Assembly (NCBI GenBank): GCA_031552235.1
Contig: JAVBMR010000006.1
Coordinates: forward strand, 35,131 to 99,130
Reading direction: 5' to 3'
Source of the DNA: WRDF01 sp031552235
GTDB lineage: Bacteria > Bacteroidota > Bacteroidia > Bacteroidales > Rikenellaceae
DNA: 64,000 nt
Positions 43,401-52,075 of this stretch are shown here, piece after piece. The notes beneath the pieces were generated by a model, which made no database searches, was not told where the DNA came from, and saw only the letters and a list, made by a program, of their open reading frames with translations. Position numbers and translations under genes: made by a program. The stretch's first letter is position 1, and the number at the start of each line of letters is the position of its first letter.

Positions 43401-45364
43401 TCGAGTGTGAACGACAGCGACATGGGATCGGCCATGAATCCCATCGCGTGTATGTCCGCCTTTCCGACGGTTCCCCGCAGGCTGGCCGCGTAAAGGCTGT
43501 CGCGCAGTTCGCCGCCCAGGGCGAGGTTCAGTTGCAGGGCTTTGCTGTCGCTGGCGATGTTGCCCGACAGTATATGCTCCTTGAGTGTTGCGTCCAGGGT
43601 GATCCCGGAAAAATTGTAGCGATTGTAGTCGAAGCGGCCTATGGAGGCGGTTATGTCTGCCGAGGCGTTATTGGAAACGGGATTGAACCCCTTGCCGGCG
43701 GCCGTGAGCCTGAGTGTGGCGAGTCCCAGCGAATCATGCGGCAGGAACGTCCCGAGAGGGAAATTGTCGGCGGTAAGTTCGGCTTTGTATGTTTCGGCGC
43801 GGGTATCGAGGCTGCCGTTTATGGCCACCCGGCCGGAATCGGCCATGACTACGAGGTTGGGGGTGTAGCTGCTTCCCGTTGCCGACACCGTGCCGCTCAG
43901 GGTCATCGCCCGCGGGAATCCGACCGTGTTCCTGATGCTCTCGGGCAGCATTCCCTTGACAAAATCGAGGTTGCGGAAACTGCTTGAAAGCCTGAGGTTG
44001 CCGGCGATATTGCCGGGCTTCGTTGCCGACCTTATATTGCCGCTCGCCTGCAGGGCAATGTGTCCCGGCATCTGCGCTTTCAGGGTGCGCAGCGAGATGT
44101 CGCCCAATGTCCCCGAGAGTTCGCTGTCCAGGACGAACGATTTGCCGGCCAGCGCTTTGCGCATCGCGGGATCGGGCCGGTACAGCAAGAAAGCGTCGGA
44201 GACGGAGATATTTGCCGACAGGGTTGCCGATATTTTTGCCGCTTCGTCCATGTCGAGTACCGAGGCGTCGGCATCGAGTCGCGCCTGTATGTCGGACGAC
44301 GGGGTGCGCAGGCCGAAGTCTTCGAGCGTTATCGCCTGCGGCGTCATCGAGAAACGTCCGCGGCCTTCGGTGATCTCAAGCCCCGACCGTTCGCGCAGGG
44401 CGAGCGATACGATCGCGGCGGATATTTCCGCGCCGCGGTTGAAGACCGAATCGATCCGCAGGTTTATGGCGTCGGCCTCGATGTGCGCCGGGTCGAAACC
44501 CTCGGCCGGTTCGCCGTAAAGCGCCCCGTAGCGGGCCGAGTTGTCGTTTAATTCCAGCCGTGCCAGCCTGACCGTCCATGGCAGGCTTTCTTCTTCCTCT
44601 TCCGGCAGTGCTTCGGCGGCGGGTGCAACAGTCGTCGTATCTGTAAAATAGACGTAAGAGCCGTTGTCTATGCTGAGGGTTCCGGCGTCTATCTCCTGCG
44701 TCCCGAGGTCGACTGCCAGCCTGCGCAGGCTGCCTTTCGCGATGGTGGCCGTCAGTTCCGTAACCTCGGGCGAGGTGCGCATCCTGAACGACACGTCGTC
44801 GAGGTCGAGCGAACGCAGCCTGAGTTTCCATGCCATGGAGGTCGTGTCCGCAGCGGTCGTGTCGGGGGGGGCTTCGCCGAGGTCAAGCGTTATGTCCGCC
44901 CTGCTGAGTGTTATGTTGCCGATCCGGACGGATTGGCCCGACATGCGCACGCCTGTGTTCTCGACGGTCAGGCTGCCCAATGTACCGTGCAGGTGCATCA
45001 TGGATACGGTGTCGCGGTAATTCGCCCCGACGTCTTTCAGCTTCAGCCGCGCCACCGAGATCTCGCCCGTTACGAGGGGAGCCAGGGCGACCCCGGCGCT
45101 TATGCTGCCCGCGCGGGCCAGTGTATCGCCCTGCGCCGTTATCAGCGTCGTGTTTTCCAGAGTCAGCCTCAACGGGAACCGTAGCCGGATCTTCCCTATC
45201 GACAGGTCCATCCCGAGGCTCTCGGAAACCGCCTGCGCCGCTTTGTCCTTTATGAAATTCTGTACGGGGGGGAGATATATGAGTATGGAGACGAGCAACA
45301 GCAGTCCCGTGATGGAAACCACCGTCCACATGAATATTTTTAAGATCAGTTTAAAAATTTTCAT
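40436..45364 (-). CDS. tamB: Translocation and assembly module protein TamB
   Basis: 1642 residues, as long as other Bacteroidota TamB/AsmA-like proteins. One N-terminal membrane helix (about 9-29) anchors it in the inner membrane; the rest is a long beta-rich periplasmic bridge of repeating strands; the C-terminal DUF490 domain (about 1180-1560) contains the GRYNLSGGKVVYAVPVVG region and ends in a Gln/Pro-rich tail. TamB-like proteins form a groove carrying phospholipids between the membranes. It precedes tamA with a 4-nt overlap, so the two subunits are made together. The promoter lies at 45391-45421. Confidence 0.9.
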   Translation of the reverse strand: MKIFKLILKIFMWTVVSITGLLLLVSILIYLPPVQNFIKDKAAQAVSESLGMDLSIGKIRLRFPLRLTLENTTLITAQGDTLARAGSISAGVALAPLVTGEISVARLKLKDVGANYRDTVSMMHLHGTLGSLTVENTGVRMSGQSVRIGNITLSRADITLDLGEAPPDTTAADTTSMAWKLRLRSLDLDDVSFRMRTSPEVTELTATIAKGSLRRLAVDLGTQEIDAGTLSIDNGSYVYFTDTTTVAPAAEALPEEEEESLPWTVRLARLELNDNSARYGALYGEPAEGFDPAHIEADAINLRIDSVFNRGAEISAAIVSLALRERSGLEITEGRGRFSMTPQAITLEDFGLRTPSSDIQARLDADASVLDMDEAAKISATLSANISVSDAFLLYRPDPAMRKALAGKSFVLDSELSGTLGDISLRTLKAQMPGHIALQASGNIRSATKPGNIAGNLRLSSSFRNLDFVKGMLPESIRNTVGFPRAMTLSGTVSATGSSYTPNLVVMADSGRVAINGSLDTRAETYKAELTADNFPLGTFLPHDSLGLATLRLTAAGKGFNPVSNNASADITASIGRFDYNRYNFSGITLDATLKEHILSGNIASDSKALQLNLALGGELRDSLYAASLRGTVGKADIHAMGFMADPMSLSFTLEAEASAQMADSAYKASIALDSVAITHGTRTEKFGLTTLKASANRSSVTAGLASGDLRMDFTSSESITSLVNGMTAAAEILVRQIDSLNIDILPIQQAMPAFKLDFSAKRKNPLRDYFYSTGMDFSKITLSAGNGPGTPIAAGVVVNGLRTGGLTLDTLNVWVGQRKEKLSYGVRVRNRPGNIDQMAFIAAGGTVAGNTATVNMIQRDRSDNTGFRFGITAELLDSAVRASMTPLNSIFGYQEWTANEGNYFTYHFDKRMEADLRLEGKNGKQFFRITSLARDDMPHGSVKLDMSGMDIGSALRLFPAAPPLEGILAGNGSIGLSENIFKGDLSFALNNLKYDGQKVGNISFGAIANINENKQWSLDLLLGANSKTAMTVRGTYDIWDTGALDIKVAIPGLDLGLVGAFLPVDMARLSGTANGNLDLTGTIEKPVMNGGLAFTNSRLAIPMIGTTYKISNDKITISNSRVNFNGFGLIAPNNRKLALDGSVDVSDFSAIRTNLNLSASNFEAVNSPRSSGSQVYGVVAFDINVRLRGLLDALSVRGNINLLSRTNVYYSMRDSPLEVKEAKQDIVSFVSFANEEDWALADSVPLRRPSSIDMLVNVDMQDNVRATVNLMENGSSRIELAGDGALAYIMNSQGDTRLTGRYNLSGGKVVYAVPVVGAKEFSIDDGSYVEWIGEMANPSFRITATEATSIKITDANGVSRTVNFDIVINVRNTLENMELTFDLRAPRDGDIHSELQSLSAEERSQKALYMLITNTYQSDAFVSEGSGFDVNQQIGDFISNELSRWARNNLKGVELSVGMDTVDDQGATHTDYSYSVSKSLFDDRFKISIGGTVSNDKNINSTEENFVDDVEIEYRITKRDNIFIKGYRYNTQESILEGEVVETGVGLVIRKKMNKLRELFRLVPDPAIRLERQKARELQREIRLKEQEQGIDPAKEQNQDVPMPAGDGNTASGTPSGTPVATTAGKEANIPEDKGNQGPKR

Positions 45365-45390
45365 TTGCCATACTTCTGCTGTACGGAGTA

Positions 45391-45421
45391 CAAAGGTAAT
45401 GCCCGCCCGCGCATTTCAATG
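45391..45421 (-). promoter_or_regulatory. Promoter of tamB-tamA
   Basis: On the minus strand TACCTTTG (45398-45391) with TTG about 19 bp before it. The start codon is 27 bp downstream. Confidence 0.55.
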
Positions 45422-45603
45422 GCATGAAGATAGCTAATTTTCCTCGATTTTCGTAAATATTGCGCTTCCCGGACAGATCGTTTGTTTTGCTCCGGTAAAA
45501 ATTCGGATATTTTACTGACCCCGGTGTAGTAATTTGGGCAAATATTGCTATTTTTACGCACCTTGTATGCTAACGACGGGGCTAACCTCATTAAACCGAA
45601 ACC

Positions 45604-46812
45604 TTGAAACGCTTTATTTCATTATCAGCCGCCCTGCTGTTCGTATGCACATGCGCGGCGAAACCAATGCCCGACATCAGTATGGGCCGGATATATGGGG
45701 AAATGGCCGCCGCGACCATCGACAGCATATACAAATATTATTCGGTCGCGGGGACGGAACTCCTAAGCGAGAACTATCCTTTCGACGCCAATTACGTTGC
45801 CGGTTATCTCAGCCAGGACACGCCGGTTTCGGAAAAAGGCAAACGCCCGTTCGCTTTCCTGTGGCCCTACTCGGGGACGCTTTCCATGGTCACGGCCATG
45901 ATGGCGGCGCCGGAAGGCAAGCAGTATCGCAAACTACTCGACAGCAGGGTGCTGCCAGGTTTGGAACAATATTTCGACACGAAGCGCCAGCCAGCCGCCT
46001 ACGCCTCGTATATAGTAAAGGCAGACCCGCGCTCCGGCCGTTTCTATGACGACAACGACTGGGTCGGACTCGATTTCATCGACCTTTACATGATAACCAA
46101 AGACAAAAAATTCCTGCGTAAAGCCGAAATAGTTTGGAAGTTTATCGAGGACGGCACGGACCAAAGGTTCGGGGGAGGCGTCTACTGGAGCGAGGACAAA
46201 CGGTCGAAAAACACATGCTCGTCAGCACCCGCGGCCGTTTTGGCGATGAAGCTCTTCGAGGCGACCGGCGATAAAAAATACCTCGAAGCCGGGCGCTCGA
46301 TCTACGGTTGGACGAAAGCGACCCTGCAGGACAAGGAAGACTACCTTTATTTCGACAACATAGGCGGCAGGAGCGGCCGCATAGACCGCCGCAAATTCTC
46401 GTACAACAGCGGCCAGATGCTCCAGGCGGCGGCACTGCTCTACAAAGCTACCGGGCAGCAGGAATATCTCACCGACGCCAAAAACATTGCGGCATCGTGC
46501 TACGACTATTTTTTCCGCGATTTCCAGACCGAAGACGGGGAGTCTTTCCGCATACTCCGGAGCGGCAACACGTGGTTCCACTGCATAATGTTCCGCGGAT
46601 TTGTCGAATTATATCGTGTGGATAAGTCGGAAAAAAAATATATCGACGCATTTGCCAAAAACCTTTTGTATATTTGGAAAAACGGACGCTCGCCGGAAGG
46701 GCTGTTCTCGCAGGACTTCAGCGGACGCGACCAGGAGGACCGCAAATGGCTGCTGGCCCAGACCGCGATGGCCGAGATGTATGCCCGAATGGCGGCGTTG
46801 GCAGAGGATTGA
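45604..46812 (+). CDS. Glycoside hydrolase family 76 (endo-alpha-1,6-mannanase-like)
   Basis: 402 residues with a signal peptide (MKRFISLSAALLFVCTCAAK; Cys15 or Cys17 might be lipidated, but the lipobox is weak). The (alpha/alpha)6 fold carries the GH76 catalytic pair Asp149-Asp150 in GRFYDDNDWVGLDF. GH76 enzymes cut alpha-1,6-mannose chains, such as the backbone of yeast mannan. It is followed by a GH125 exo-mannosidase on the same strand, which would finish the products. No SusC/SusD pair or regulator lies beside them. Confidence 0.88.
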   Translation: MKRFISLSAALLFVCTCAAKPMPDISMGRIYGEMAAATIDSIYKYYSVAGTELLSENYPFDANYVAGYLSQDTPVSEKGKRPFAFLWPYSGTLSMVTAMMAAPEGKQYRKLLDSRVLPGLEQYFDTKRQPAAYASYIVKADPRSGRFYDDNDWVGLDFIDLYMITKDKKFLRKAEIVWKFIEDGTDQRFGGGVYWSEDKRSKNTCSSAPAAVLAMKLFEATGDKKYLEAGRSIYGWTKATLQDKEDYLYFDNIGGRSGRIDRRKFSYNSGQMLQAAALLYKATGQQEYLTDAKNIAASCYDYFFRDFQTEDGESFRILRSGNTWFHCIMFRGFVELYRVDKSEKKYIDAFAKNLLYIWKNGRSPEGLFSQDFSGRDQEDRKWLLAQTAMAEMYARMAALAED

Positions 46813-46837
46813 TTGACCGTCTTTGCTGTGAATCGTG

Positions 46838-46945
46838 ACGCTGTCTGCCGCCGGCGAAGGGCGCGAAAGAGCCTTCAGTGAGTGAAGCAGCCCGCCGCAT
46901 CGGGCGGTGGCGGACTGCCGGTGTCGCCGAGGCGACACCGATAAG
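46838..46945 (-). repeat. Dispersed repeat family A, copy 6
   Basis: Read on the minus strand it has GGTGTCGCC-TCGG-CGACACC, GCAGTCCGCC, GCCCGATGCGGCGGGC and then GTCTGCCGCCGGCG, matching the order in the copies at 7.5 and 37.4 kb. It lies between the GH76 and GH125 genes. Confidence 0.55.
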
Positions 46946-46994
46946 CAAAAAAGGATTGAAATTGAAAAAACCTATAAACTAAAAATAATCGAGA

Positions 46995-48560
46995 ATGAAA
47001 AAACTTAAATTCGCAGGGATAATGGCGGCCGCGGCCGTCCTGTCCGTGGGGGCTGTGTCAGCCCAAAAGGTCAACGTTAAGGCGAATGCTATCGAAATAA
47101 CGTCACCCGAAGGTGAAACGTTCACAGTGACCGGCAAGAATGCTACTGTTCTGCTGACCGATAACGTTACCGTACAACTCGACGCCGTGAGAAGCGCCGT
47201 GCCCAACTACAACAAGACCAACCGCCCGCCGAAATCCGAAAGGCTTTTCACTTCGCAGGCCGTAGAGGACGAAATCGTGCGCGTCAAAGGTATGCTGACC
47301 AACGAGAAACTCCGCTGGATGTTCGAGAACTGCTTCCCCAACACGCTCGACACCACGGTCTATCCGCGCAAGGACGAGAACGGCAAGAGCGACACGTTCG
47401 TCTACACCGGCGACATCCACGCCATGTGGCTCCGTGACTCCGGCGCGCAGGTATATCCCTACATCCAGCTTGCCAACAGCGACCCGGAACTTAAAGAGCT
47501 GCTTGCAGGAGTAATCCGCCGCCAGTTCAAGTGCATCAACCTCGACCCCTACGCAAACGCGTTCATCGATCCGAACGACCCCACCCCCAACCACGAGTGG
47601 ATGAAGGACAAGACGGATATGAAGCTCTCGCTGCACGAGCGCAAGTACGAGATCGACTCGCTTTGTTACCCGATCCGCCTGGCATACCAGTACTGGAAAA
47701 TCACGGGCGACACATCCATCTTCGACGAAAACTGGACAGCGGCCATAACCGCCGTACTCAAAACTTTTAAGGAACAGCAACGCAAGGACGGCGTCGGCCC
47801 ATATACTTTCCAGCGTAAAACGGAACGCCAGCTCGACACCGTGAGCAACGACGGCAAGGGACACCCCGTTAACCCCGTTGGCCTTATATGCTCGTTCTTC
47901 CGCCCGTCCGACGACGCTACGCAGTTCTTGTTCCTCGTGCCGTCGAACTTCTTCGCCGTAAGCTCGCTCCGCAAGGCCGCCGAGATCCTGACCGAAGTCA
48001 ACAAGAACCCGGCTCAGGCCAAAGAATGCCTCGACCTGGCCAACGAAGTAGAAACCGCACTTCAGAAATACGCCGTTTACAAACACCCGAAATACGGTAA
48101 GATCTATGCTTTCGAGGTGGACGGTTTTGGCAACTACTACCTGATGGACGACGCCAACGTGCCGAGCCTCCTCGCGATGCCCTACCTCGGTGACGTGGAC
48201 GTTAAGGATAAAGTTTACCAGAACACGCGCGAGTTCGTATGGAGCCTCGACAATCCCTACTTCTTCAAAGGCAGCGCCGGCGAAGGTATCGGCGGCCCGC
48301 ACGTAGGTTACGACATGGTATGGCCGATGAGCATCATGATGAAAGCCTTCACGAGCCAAGACGACAAGGAGATACAGCAATGCCTCCAGATGCTTGTCGA
48401 CACCGATGCCGGAACGGGCTTCATACACGAATCGTTCAACAAGAACGATCCTGCCAACTTTACGCGCAAATGGTTCGCATGGCAGAACACCCTCTTCGGC
48501 GAACTCGTGCTCAAACTCGTCAACGAAGGCAAACTCGACCTGCTGAACTCGGTAAAATAA
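46995..48560 (+). CDS. Glycoside hydrolase family 125 (exo-alpha-1,6-mannosidase)
   Basis: 521 residues with a cleavable signal peptide ending around VGAVSAQ. The body matches GH125 (formerly DUF1237): HAMWLRDSGAQVYPYIQLA near 137-155, LCYPIRLAYQYWKITGD, PVGLICSFFRPSDDA, GIGGPHVGYDMVWPMSIMM and GFIHESFNKNDP near 473. GH125 inverts and releases mannose from alpha-1,6-mannosides and works after GH76. It is likely periplasmic. 182 bp separate it from the GH76 gene and a repeat copy lies between, so separate control is possible. Confidence 0.92.
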   Translation: MKKLKFAGIMAAAAVLSVGAVSAQKVNVKANAIEITSPEGETFTVTGKNATVLLTDNVTVQLDAVRSAVPNYNKTNRPPKSERLFTSQAVEDEIVRVKGMLTNEKLRWMFENCFPNTLDTTVYPRKDENGKSDTFVYTGDIHAMWLRDSGAQVYPYIQLANSDPELKELLAGVIRRQFKCINLDPYANAFIDPNDPTPNHEWMKDKTDMKLSLHERKYEIDSLCYPIRLAYQYWKITGDTSIFDENWTAAITAVLKTFKEQQRKDGVGPYTFQRKTERQLDTVSNDGKGHPVNPVGLICSFFRPSDDATQFLFLVPSNFFAVSSLRKAAEILTEVNKNPAQAKECLDLANEVETALQKYAVYKHPKYGKIYAFEVDGFGNYYLMDDANVPSLLAMPYLGDVDVKDKVYQNTREFVWSLDNPYFFKGSAGEGIGGPHVGYDMVWPMSIMMKAFTSQDDKEIQQCLQMLVDTDAGTGFIHESFNKNDPANFTRKWFAWQNTLFGELVLKLVNEGKLDLLNSVK

Positions 48561-48580
48561 TCACAAGGTTTAATCCCAAC

Positions 48581-48618
48581 GATGCCCCGCACGGAAAGTG
48601 CGGGGCATCTTGAAAAAA
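48581..48618 (+). terminator. Terminator after the GH125 gene
   Basis: GATGCCCCGCAC-GGAAA-GTGCGGGGCATC, a 12-bp perfect stem, followed by TTGAAAAAAT; it lacks a T tract on the plus strand. Confidence 0.7.
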
Positions 48619-48650
48619 TCATAGGATTATCCCCTTAAGGCGGCAATTAT

Positions 48651-48752
48651 ATTTCGGCTTGCGCAGTAAGCCGTCAGCCCGCAGCCACCCGGCGCGGAGG
48701 GCCGATATCTCGCTTCCCGCTCGATATTCCTCCGCCGGCTGCGAGCCGAAGA
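48651..48752 (+). repeat. Dispersed repeat family B, copy 3
   Basis: Matches 313-417 in reverse and 16086-16190 in the same orientation; contains GTCAGCCCGCAGCCACCCGG and ends GGCTGCGAGCCGAAGACGA. It lies in the gap before the OsmC gene. Confidence 0.65.
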
Positions 48753-48799
48753 CGATTGATCGAGTTAGAAAAGGATAGTTCTCAAATAACAATCTTATC

Positions 48800-49225
48800 A
48801 TGACGATAGAAACCATCTACAAAGGGGAGCTCCGTTCGGAAGCGACCCACCTCCAGTCGGGAACGAAGATTATCACCGACGCACCCACCGACAACCAGGG
48901 CAAAGGCGAGTCTTTCTCGCCCACCGACATGGTGGCCGCCGCGCTCGGGAGCTGCATGCTCACGATCATGGACATTACGGCCCGCAGGCTTGAACTCGAC
49001 CTCACAGGTACGCGCCTCGAAATCACGAAGATAATGGCCGCCGAACCCCGCCGCATAGCCGAAATCAAGATAGATTTCTACATGCCGGGCGATTACAGCG
49101 ACAAATGCAAGGTGATGCTCGAACGCGCGGCCGACACATGCCCCGTGGCCAAATCGCTCCACCCCGACCTGAAGCAGAACGTGGCGTACCATTACAACGC
49201 GGCGAACCCCTGCGGTGTGAAGTAG
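48800..49225 (+). CDS. OsmC family protein (peroxiredoxin-like)
   Basis: 141 residues. The OsmC/Ohr fold carries two conserved cysteines, here Cys52 in GSCMLTIMD and Cys114 in DTCPVAKSLHP. Proteins with this pair reduce organic hydroperoxides in the cytoplasm. The spacing and sequence are closer to the OsmC/YhfA branch than to Ohr. No adjacent regulator of the OhrR type is seen. A long perfect hairpin follows the gene. Confidence 0.9.
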   Translation: MTIETIYKGELRSEATHLQSGTKIITDAPTDNQGKGESFSPTDMVAAALGSCMLTIMDITARRLELDLTGTRLEITKIMAAEPRRIAEIKIDFYMPGDYSDKCKVMLERAADTCPVAKSLHPDLKQNVAYHYNAANPCGVK

Positions 49226-49245
49226 GCTGCCGGTTATGGCAACGT

Positions 49246-49283
49246 ATTTCAAAGGCCGGCTTATAAAAGCCGGCCTTTGAAAT
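49246..49283. terminator. 17-bp perfect hairpin after the OsmC gene
   Basis: ATTTCAAAGGCCGGCTT at 49246-49262 pairs exactly with 49267-49283 across an ATAA loop. It is probably a terminator, but no T tract follows on the plus strand. Confidence 0.65.
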
Positions 49284-49370
49284 ATCCGGCCGGGATGCGT
49301 ATATATACCCAATTTTGCGCCGCGGACGAAAAGAGAGCCTTTAGGATGTGACAACGATAAGCTTCTTTTT

Positions 49371-49378
49371 TATCTTTG
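49371..49378 (+). promoter_or_regulatory. -7 promoter element of metY
   Basis: TATCTTTG, 44 bp before the ATG at 49423. The in-frame ATG at 49348 lies before it, so it was not used as the start. Confidence 0.6.
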
Positions 49379-49422
49379 TAAAATGCGGCAATCGCATAAA
49401 ACGGATAAATAACCACGAAGAA

Positions 49423-50715
49423 ATGGAAAACAGGAAAAAGAACAAAGGCACGATTTGCGTGCAGGAGGGCTGGAAGCCGAAGAAAGGTGAACCGAGGGTG
49501 TTGCCTATCTATCAGAGTACGACTTTTAAGTACGAAACCAGCGAGCAGATGGCGGACCTCTTCGACCTGAAAGCGGCTGGATTTTTCTACACGCGCCTGC
49601 AAAACCCTACGAATGAATGCGTAGCGGAAAAGATCCGGTTGCTGGAAGGCGGTGCGGCGGCTATGCTCACTTCTTCGGGACAGGCAGCCAATTTTTACGC
49701 CCTGCTCAATATTTGCTCGGCAGGCGACCACTTCATCAGCACTGCCGCCATCTACGGCGGTACGTCGAACCTTTTTGGCGTGACCATGAAGAAACTGGGT
49801 ATCGAAGTCACGTTCGTAGACCAGGACGCCCCGGCCGAAGAGATCGCGAAAGCGTTCCGCCCCAATACCAAGGCCGTTTTCGGGGAAACCATATCGAACC
49901 CGGCTATGAACGTGCTGGATATCGAAAAATTCGCCAAGATAGCGCACGACCACGGAGTGCCGCTCATCGTCGATAACACATTCCCCACGCCGATGAACTG
50001 CAACCCGATAGAGTGGGGTGCGGATATAGTGACGCATTCCACCTCGAAGTACCTCGACGGGCATGCGACCGCTGTCGGGGGCGCCATTGTGGACAGCGGT
50101 AATTTCGACTGGGACAAATATGCGGATAAGTTCCCCGGCCTGACCGCGCCGGACGACTCTTATCACGGACTTATCTATACGAAGGCGTTCGGTAAAGGGG
50201 CTTATATAACGAAAGCAACGGTGCAGCTTATGCGCGATCTGGGGTCTACACCCGCGCCCCAGAACTCGTTCCTGCTCAATATAGGTCTGGAAACGCTCCA
50301 CCTTCGCATGGAGCGCCATTGCAGCAACGCGCAGAAGGTTGCCGAGTTTCTTGAATCGCGCCCTGAGGTGGCATGGGTAAATTATCCCGGCCTGAAAGGG
50401 AATAAATATTACGCCCTGGCAAAGAAATATATGCCCAAAGGAACGTGCGGCGTTATGACATTCGGGCTGAAGGGGGGCCGCGACAAGTCGGTCGAGTTCA
50501 TGGACAGCCTCGGGCTGGTGGCGATAGTGACGCATGTTGCCGACGCCCGTACCTGTGTGCTGCATCCGGCCAGCCACACCCACCGCCAGCTGACCGAAGA
50601 GCAGCTCGCCGCCGCGGGTGTTCCGCAAGACCTCATACGACTTTCCATAGGTATCGAGGATGCGGACGACATAATCGCCGATATCAAACAGGCGCTCGAG
50701 AAAACTGTGAAATAA
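49423..50715 (+). CDS. metY: O-acetylhomoserine aminocarboxypropyltransferase / sulfhydrylase family
   Basis: 430 residues from ATG 49423. A Cys/Met-metabolism PLP enzyme: the PLP lysine is Lys209 in THSTSKYLDGH, and FFYTRLQNPTNE, MLTSSGQAANF and PLIVDNTFPTP are family blocks. MetY makes homocysteine from O-acetylhomoserine and sulfide. Related enzymes include methionine gamma-lyase; the pattern VTHVADARTCVLHPASHTHRQL near the C-terminus favours MetY. It has its own promoter and terminator. Confidence 0.9.
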   Translation: MENRKKNKGTICVQEGWKPKKGEPRVLPIYQSTTFKYETSEQMADLFDLKAAGFFYTRLQNPTNECVAEKIRLLEGGAAAMLTSSGQAANFYALLNICSAGDHFISTAAIYGGTSNLFGVTMKKLGIEVTFVDQDAPAEEIAKAFRPNTKAVFGETISNPAMNVLDIEKFAKIAHDHGVPLIVDNTFPTPMNCNPIEWGADIVTHSTSKYLDGHATAVGGAIVDSGNFDWDKYADKFPGLTAPDDSYHGLIYTKAFGKGAYITKATVQLMRDLGSTPAPQNSFLLNIGLETLHLRMERHCSNAQKVAEFLESRPEVAWVNYPGLKGNKYYALAKKYMPKGTCGVMTFGLKGGRDKSVEFMDSLGLVAIVTHVADARTCVLHPASHTHRQLTEEQLAAAGVPQDLIRLSIGIEDADDIIADIKQALEKTVK

Positions 50716-50761
50716 TACTGAAACAATATATCCTCTTCAGTGTTGTCGGGATATAATATTA

Positions 50762-50790
50762 AGACAGCCGCCCCAGGAGGGCGGCTGTCT
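50762..50790 (+). terminator. Terminator after metY
   Basis: AGACAGCCGCCC-CAGGA-GGGCGGCTGTCT, a 12-bp perfect stem followed by TGATTTCG. Confidence 0.75.
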
Positions 50791-50828
50791 TGATTTCGTA
50801 GAAAGCCGGGCAAAAGCATAGATGGCAT

Positions 50829-50866
50829 AAAAAAGGCGGGCTACTCAAAGTACCCCGCCTTTTTTA
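50829..50866. terminator. Bidirectional terminator between metY and the 50.9 kb lipoprotein gene
   Basis: AAAAAAGGCGGG / CCCGCCTTTTTT with a short inner TAC/GTA stem. It has T tracts in both directions and serves the minus-strand gene best. Confidence 0.85.
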
Positions 50867-50894
50867 TGTTTAAACGAATCTTGTGTGATCCGAC

Positions 50895-51401
50895 TTATTT
50901 TGTTTCTTCAACAACAGGAGCGGCGTATGCCTGAACGAATTCCTGTGCAGCTGTTGCCACGTTGGCAAGTTCCTGTGAGAGGACTGTCCTCTGTACGTTG
51001 TAAACAGAGTCGAGTGTAGCGAATTCTTCCGGAGTGTAACCTTCTTTGAGGTCAGAATACTTGCGGCCTACTTCTACGAGGTCTTTAGTAACGTTAAGAG
51101 ACTTAACAGTTGCTTCCTGATAAGCTTTACCGTTTTCGGGAACTGCGATAGCGTTTACAGCTTCGATCTGTTTGTCGATAGCTACGATTGCAGTATCGGC
51201 TGCAACAGCGATGCTTGCGAAATCGTTAGAAGTAACGCCTTCAGTGATTTTACCGTCGAATACGGTTACGGCTTCGTTAGCTTTGGTGAAAGCCTCGATC
51301 ATGCCAAGGTTGATTGCTTCGAAATCTACGCTGTTTTTGTTGCCGCCGCATGATGCAAGCGTGAGAGCGCATGTGCAAAGTACAAAAAGGATTTTTTTCA
51401 T
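50895..51401 (-). CDS. Hypothetical lipoprotein, helical
   Basis: 168 residues with lipobox LASC (Cys18). The mature protein is acidic and almost wholly helical (EAINLGMIEAFTKANEAVTV, SLNVTKDLVEVGRKYSDLKE), reminiscent of small four-helix-bundle periplasmic proteins. I recognise no named family. A -7 element TAGATTTG occurs on the minus strand at 51442-51435 and a bidirectional terminator follows, so it is monocistronic. Codon bias resembles that of the TPR lipoprotein at 5.7 kb, suggesting high expression. Confidence 0.75.
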   Translation of the reverse strand: MKKILFVLCTCALTLASCGGNKNSVDFEAINLGMIEAFTKANEAVTVFDGKITEGVTSNDFASIAVAADTAIVAIDKQIEAVNAIAVPENGKAYQEATVKSLNVTKDLVEVGRKYSDLKEGYTPEEFATLDSVYNVQRTVLSQELANVATAAQEFVQAYAAPVVEETK

Positions 51402-51434
51402 GTTTTTAAGTTTTTAATGTTGTAAAACTGGCCG

Positions 51435-51442
51435 CAAATCTA
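51435..51442 (-). promoter_or_regulatory. -7 element of the 50.9 kb lipoprotein gene
   Basis: TAGATTTG on the minus strand, 34 bp upstream of the start codon; the distal element is not clear. Confidence 0.45.
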
Positions 51443-51568
51443 AGTAAAAATAAGAATATAAAAAACTTTCGGACAAAACATAACAATTATATAATATAAA
51501 AAATATAATTTTTTTAGATCTGCCGGTACGAAAAACCGAAATAAGCATATTAATCCCAATTTTTGAGG

Positions 51569-51857
51569 ATGAAAAAAAAGAAATAGGGAAATGTTTTCGG
51601 CATCGCGGCATTTATAATCAGCGCCGTGTGTTTATTCGTATGCACCCCTGAGAGGGAGACTGAAGCGACTGGCAGGGCCGAGGCCGGAGTTGTAAGCAAT
51701 GCCGTGGGCGATGCGAAAATCCGGGCGACGCTATCCCGCCCGGTCTGATGAATTACCACGACGGCATTGCAGCCGTGAAGTCAGGTATATGCACGATAAC
51801 GGATACCGCATCAGCCCCGGCTACAAATGGATGCTGAAATTCAGGGCTGAATTATAA
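51569..51857 (+). pseudogene. Remnant of a small secreted protein gene
   Basis: From ATG 51569 the frame reads MKKKK, a TAG, then GNVFGIAAFIISAVCLFVC, which looks like the signal peptide of a lipoprotein, and continues to TGA 51746-51748. A shifted frame then ends GYRISPGYKWMLKFRAEL and TAA at 51857. At least two stops and one frameshift would be needed to join them. The parent gene is unknown. The rest of 51402-52129 has a hairpin (about 51922-51950) and the operon promoter but no other gene. Confidence 0.45.
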
Positions 51858-52075
51858 ATACAAATGAACATTATATCACAGGATCACCATTTTTGATAGT
51901 GTTCGGATGTAAAATCATTAGGCGACCTGCCATGAAAGGCAGGCCGCCGGATTGCAGGGCGCTCCGGAAAAACACCGCTCCGGCAAAAAAGATAATTACG
52001 GTTATATCATATCGTTGGGGCTGCAAATGGCTCAATGTTGTTAGGCGTTATACGGATTATACCGAAACATAAGGA

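Noticed and set aside
49226..49422. SAM-type riboswitch before metY
   Set aside because: The region holds a terminator hairpin of the previous gene and a promoter, but I could not find a conserved SAM riboswitch core.
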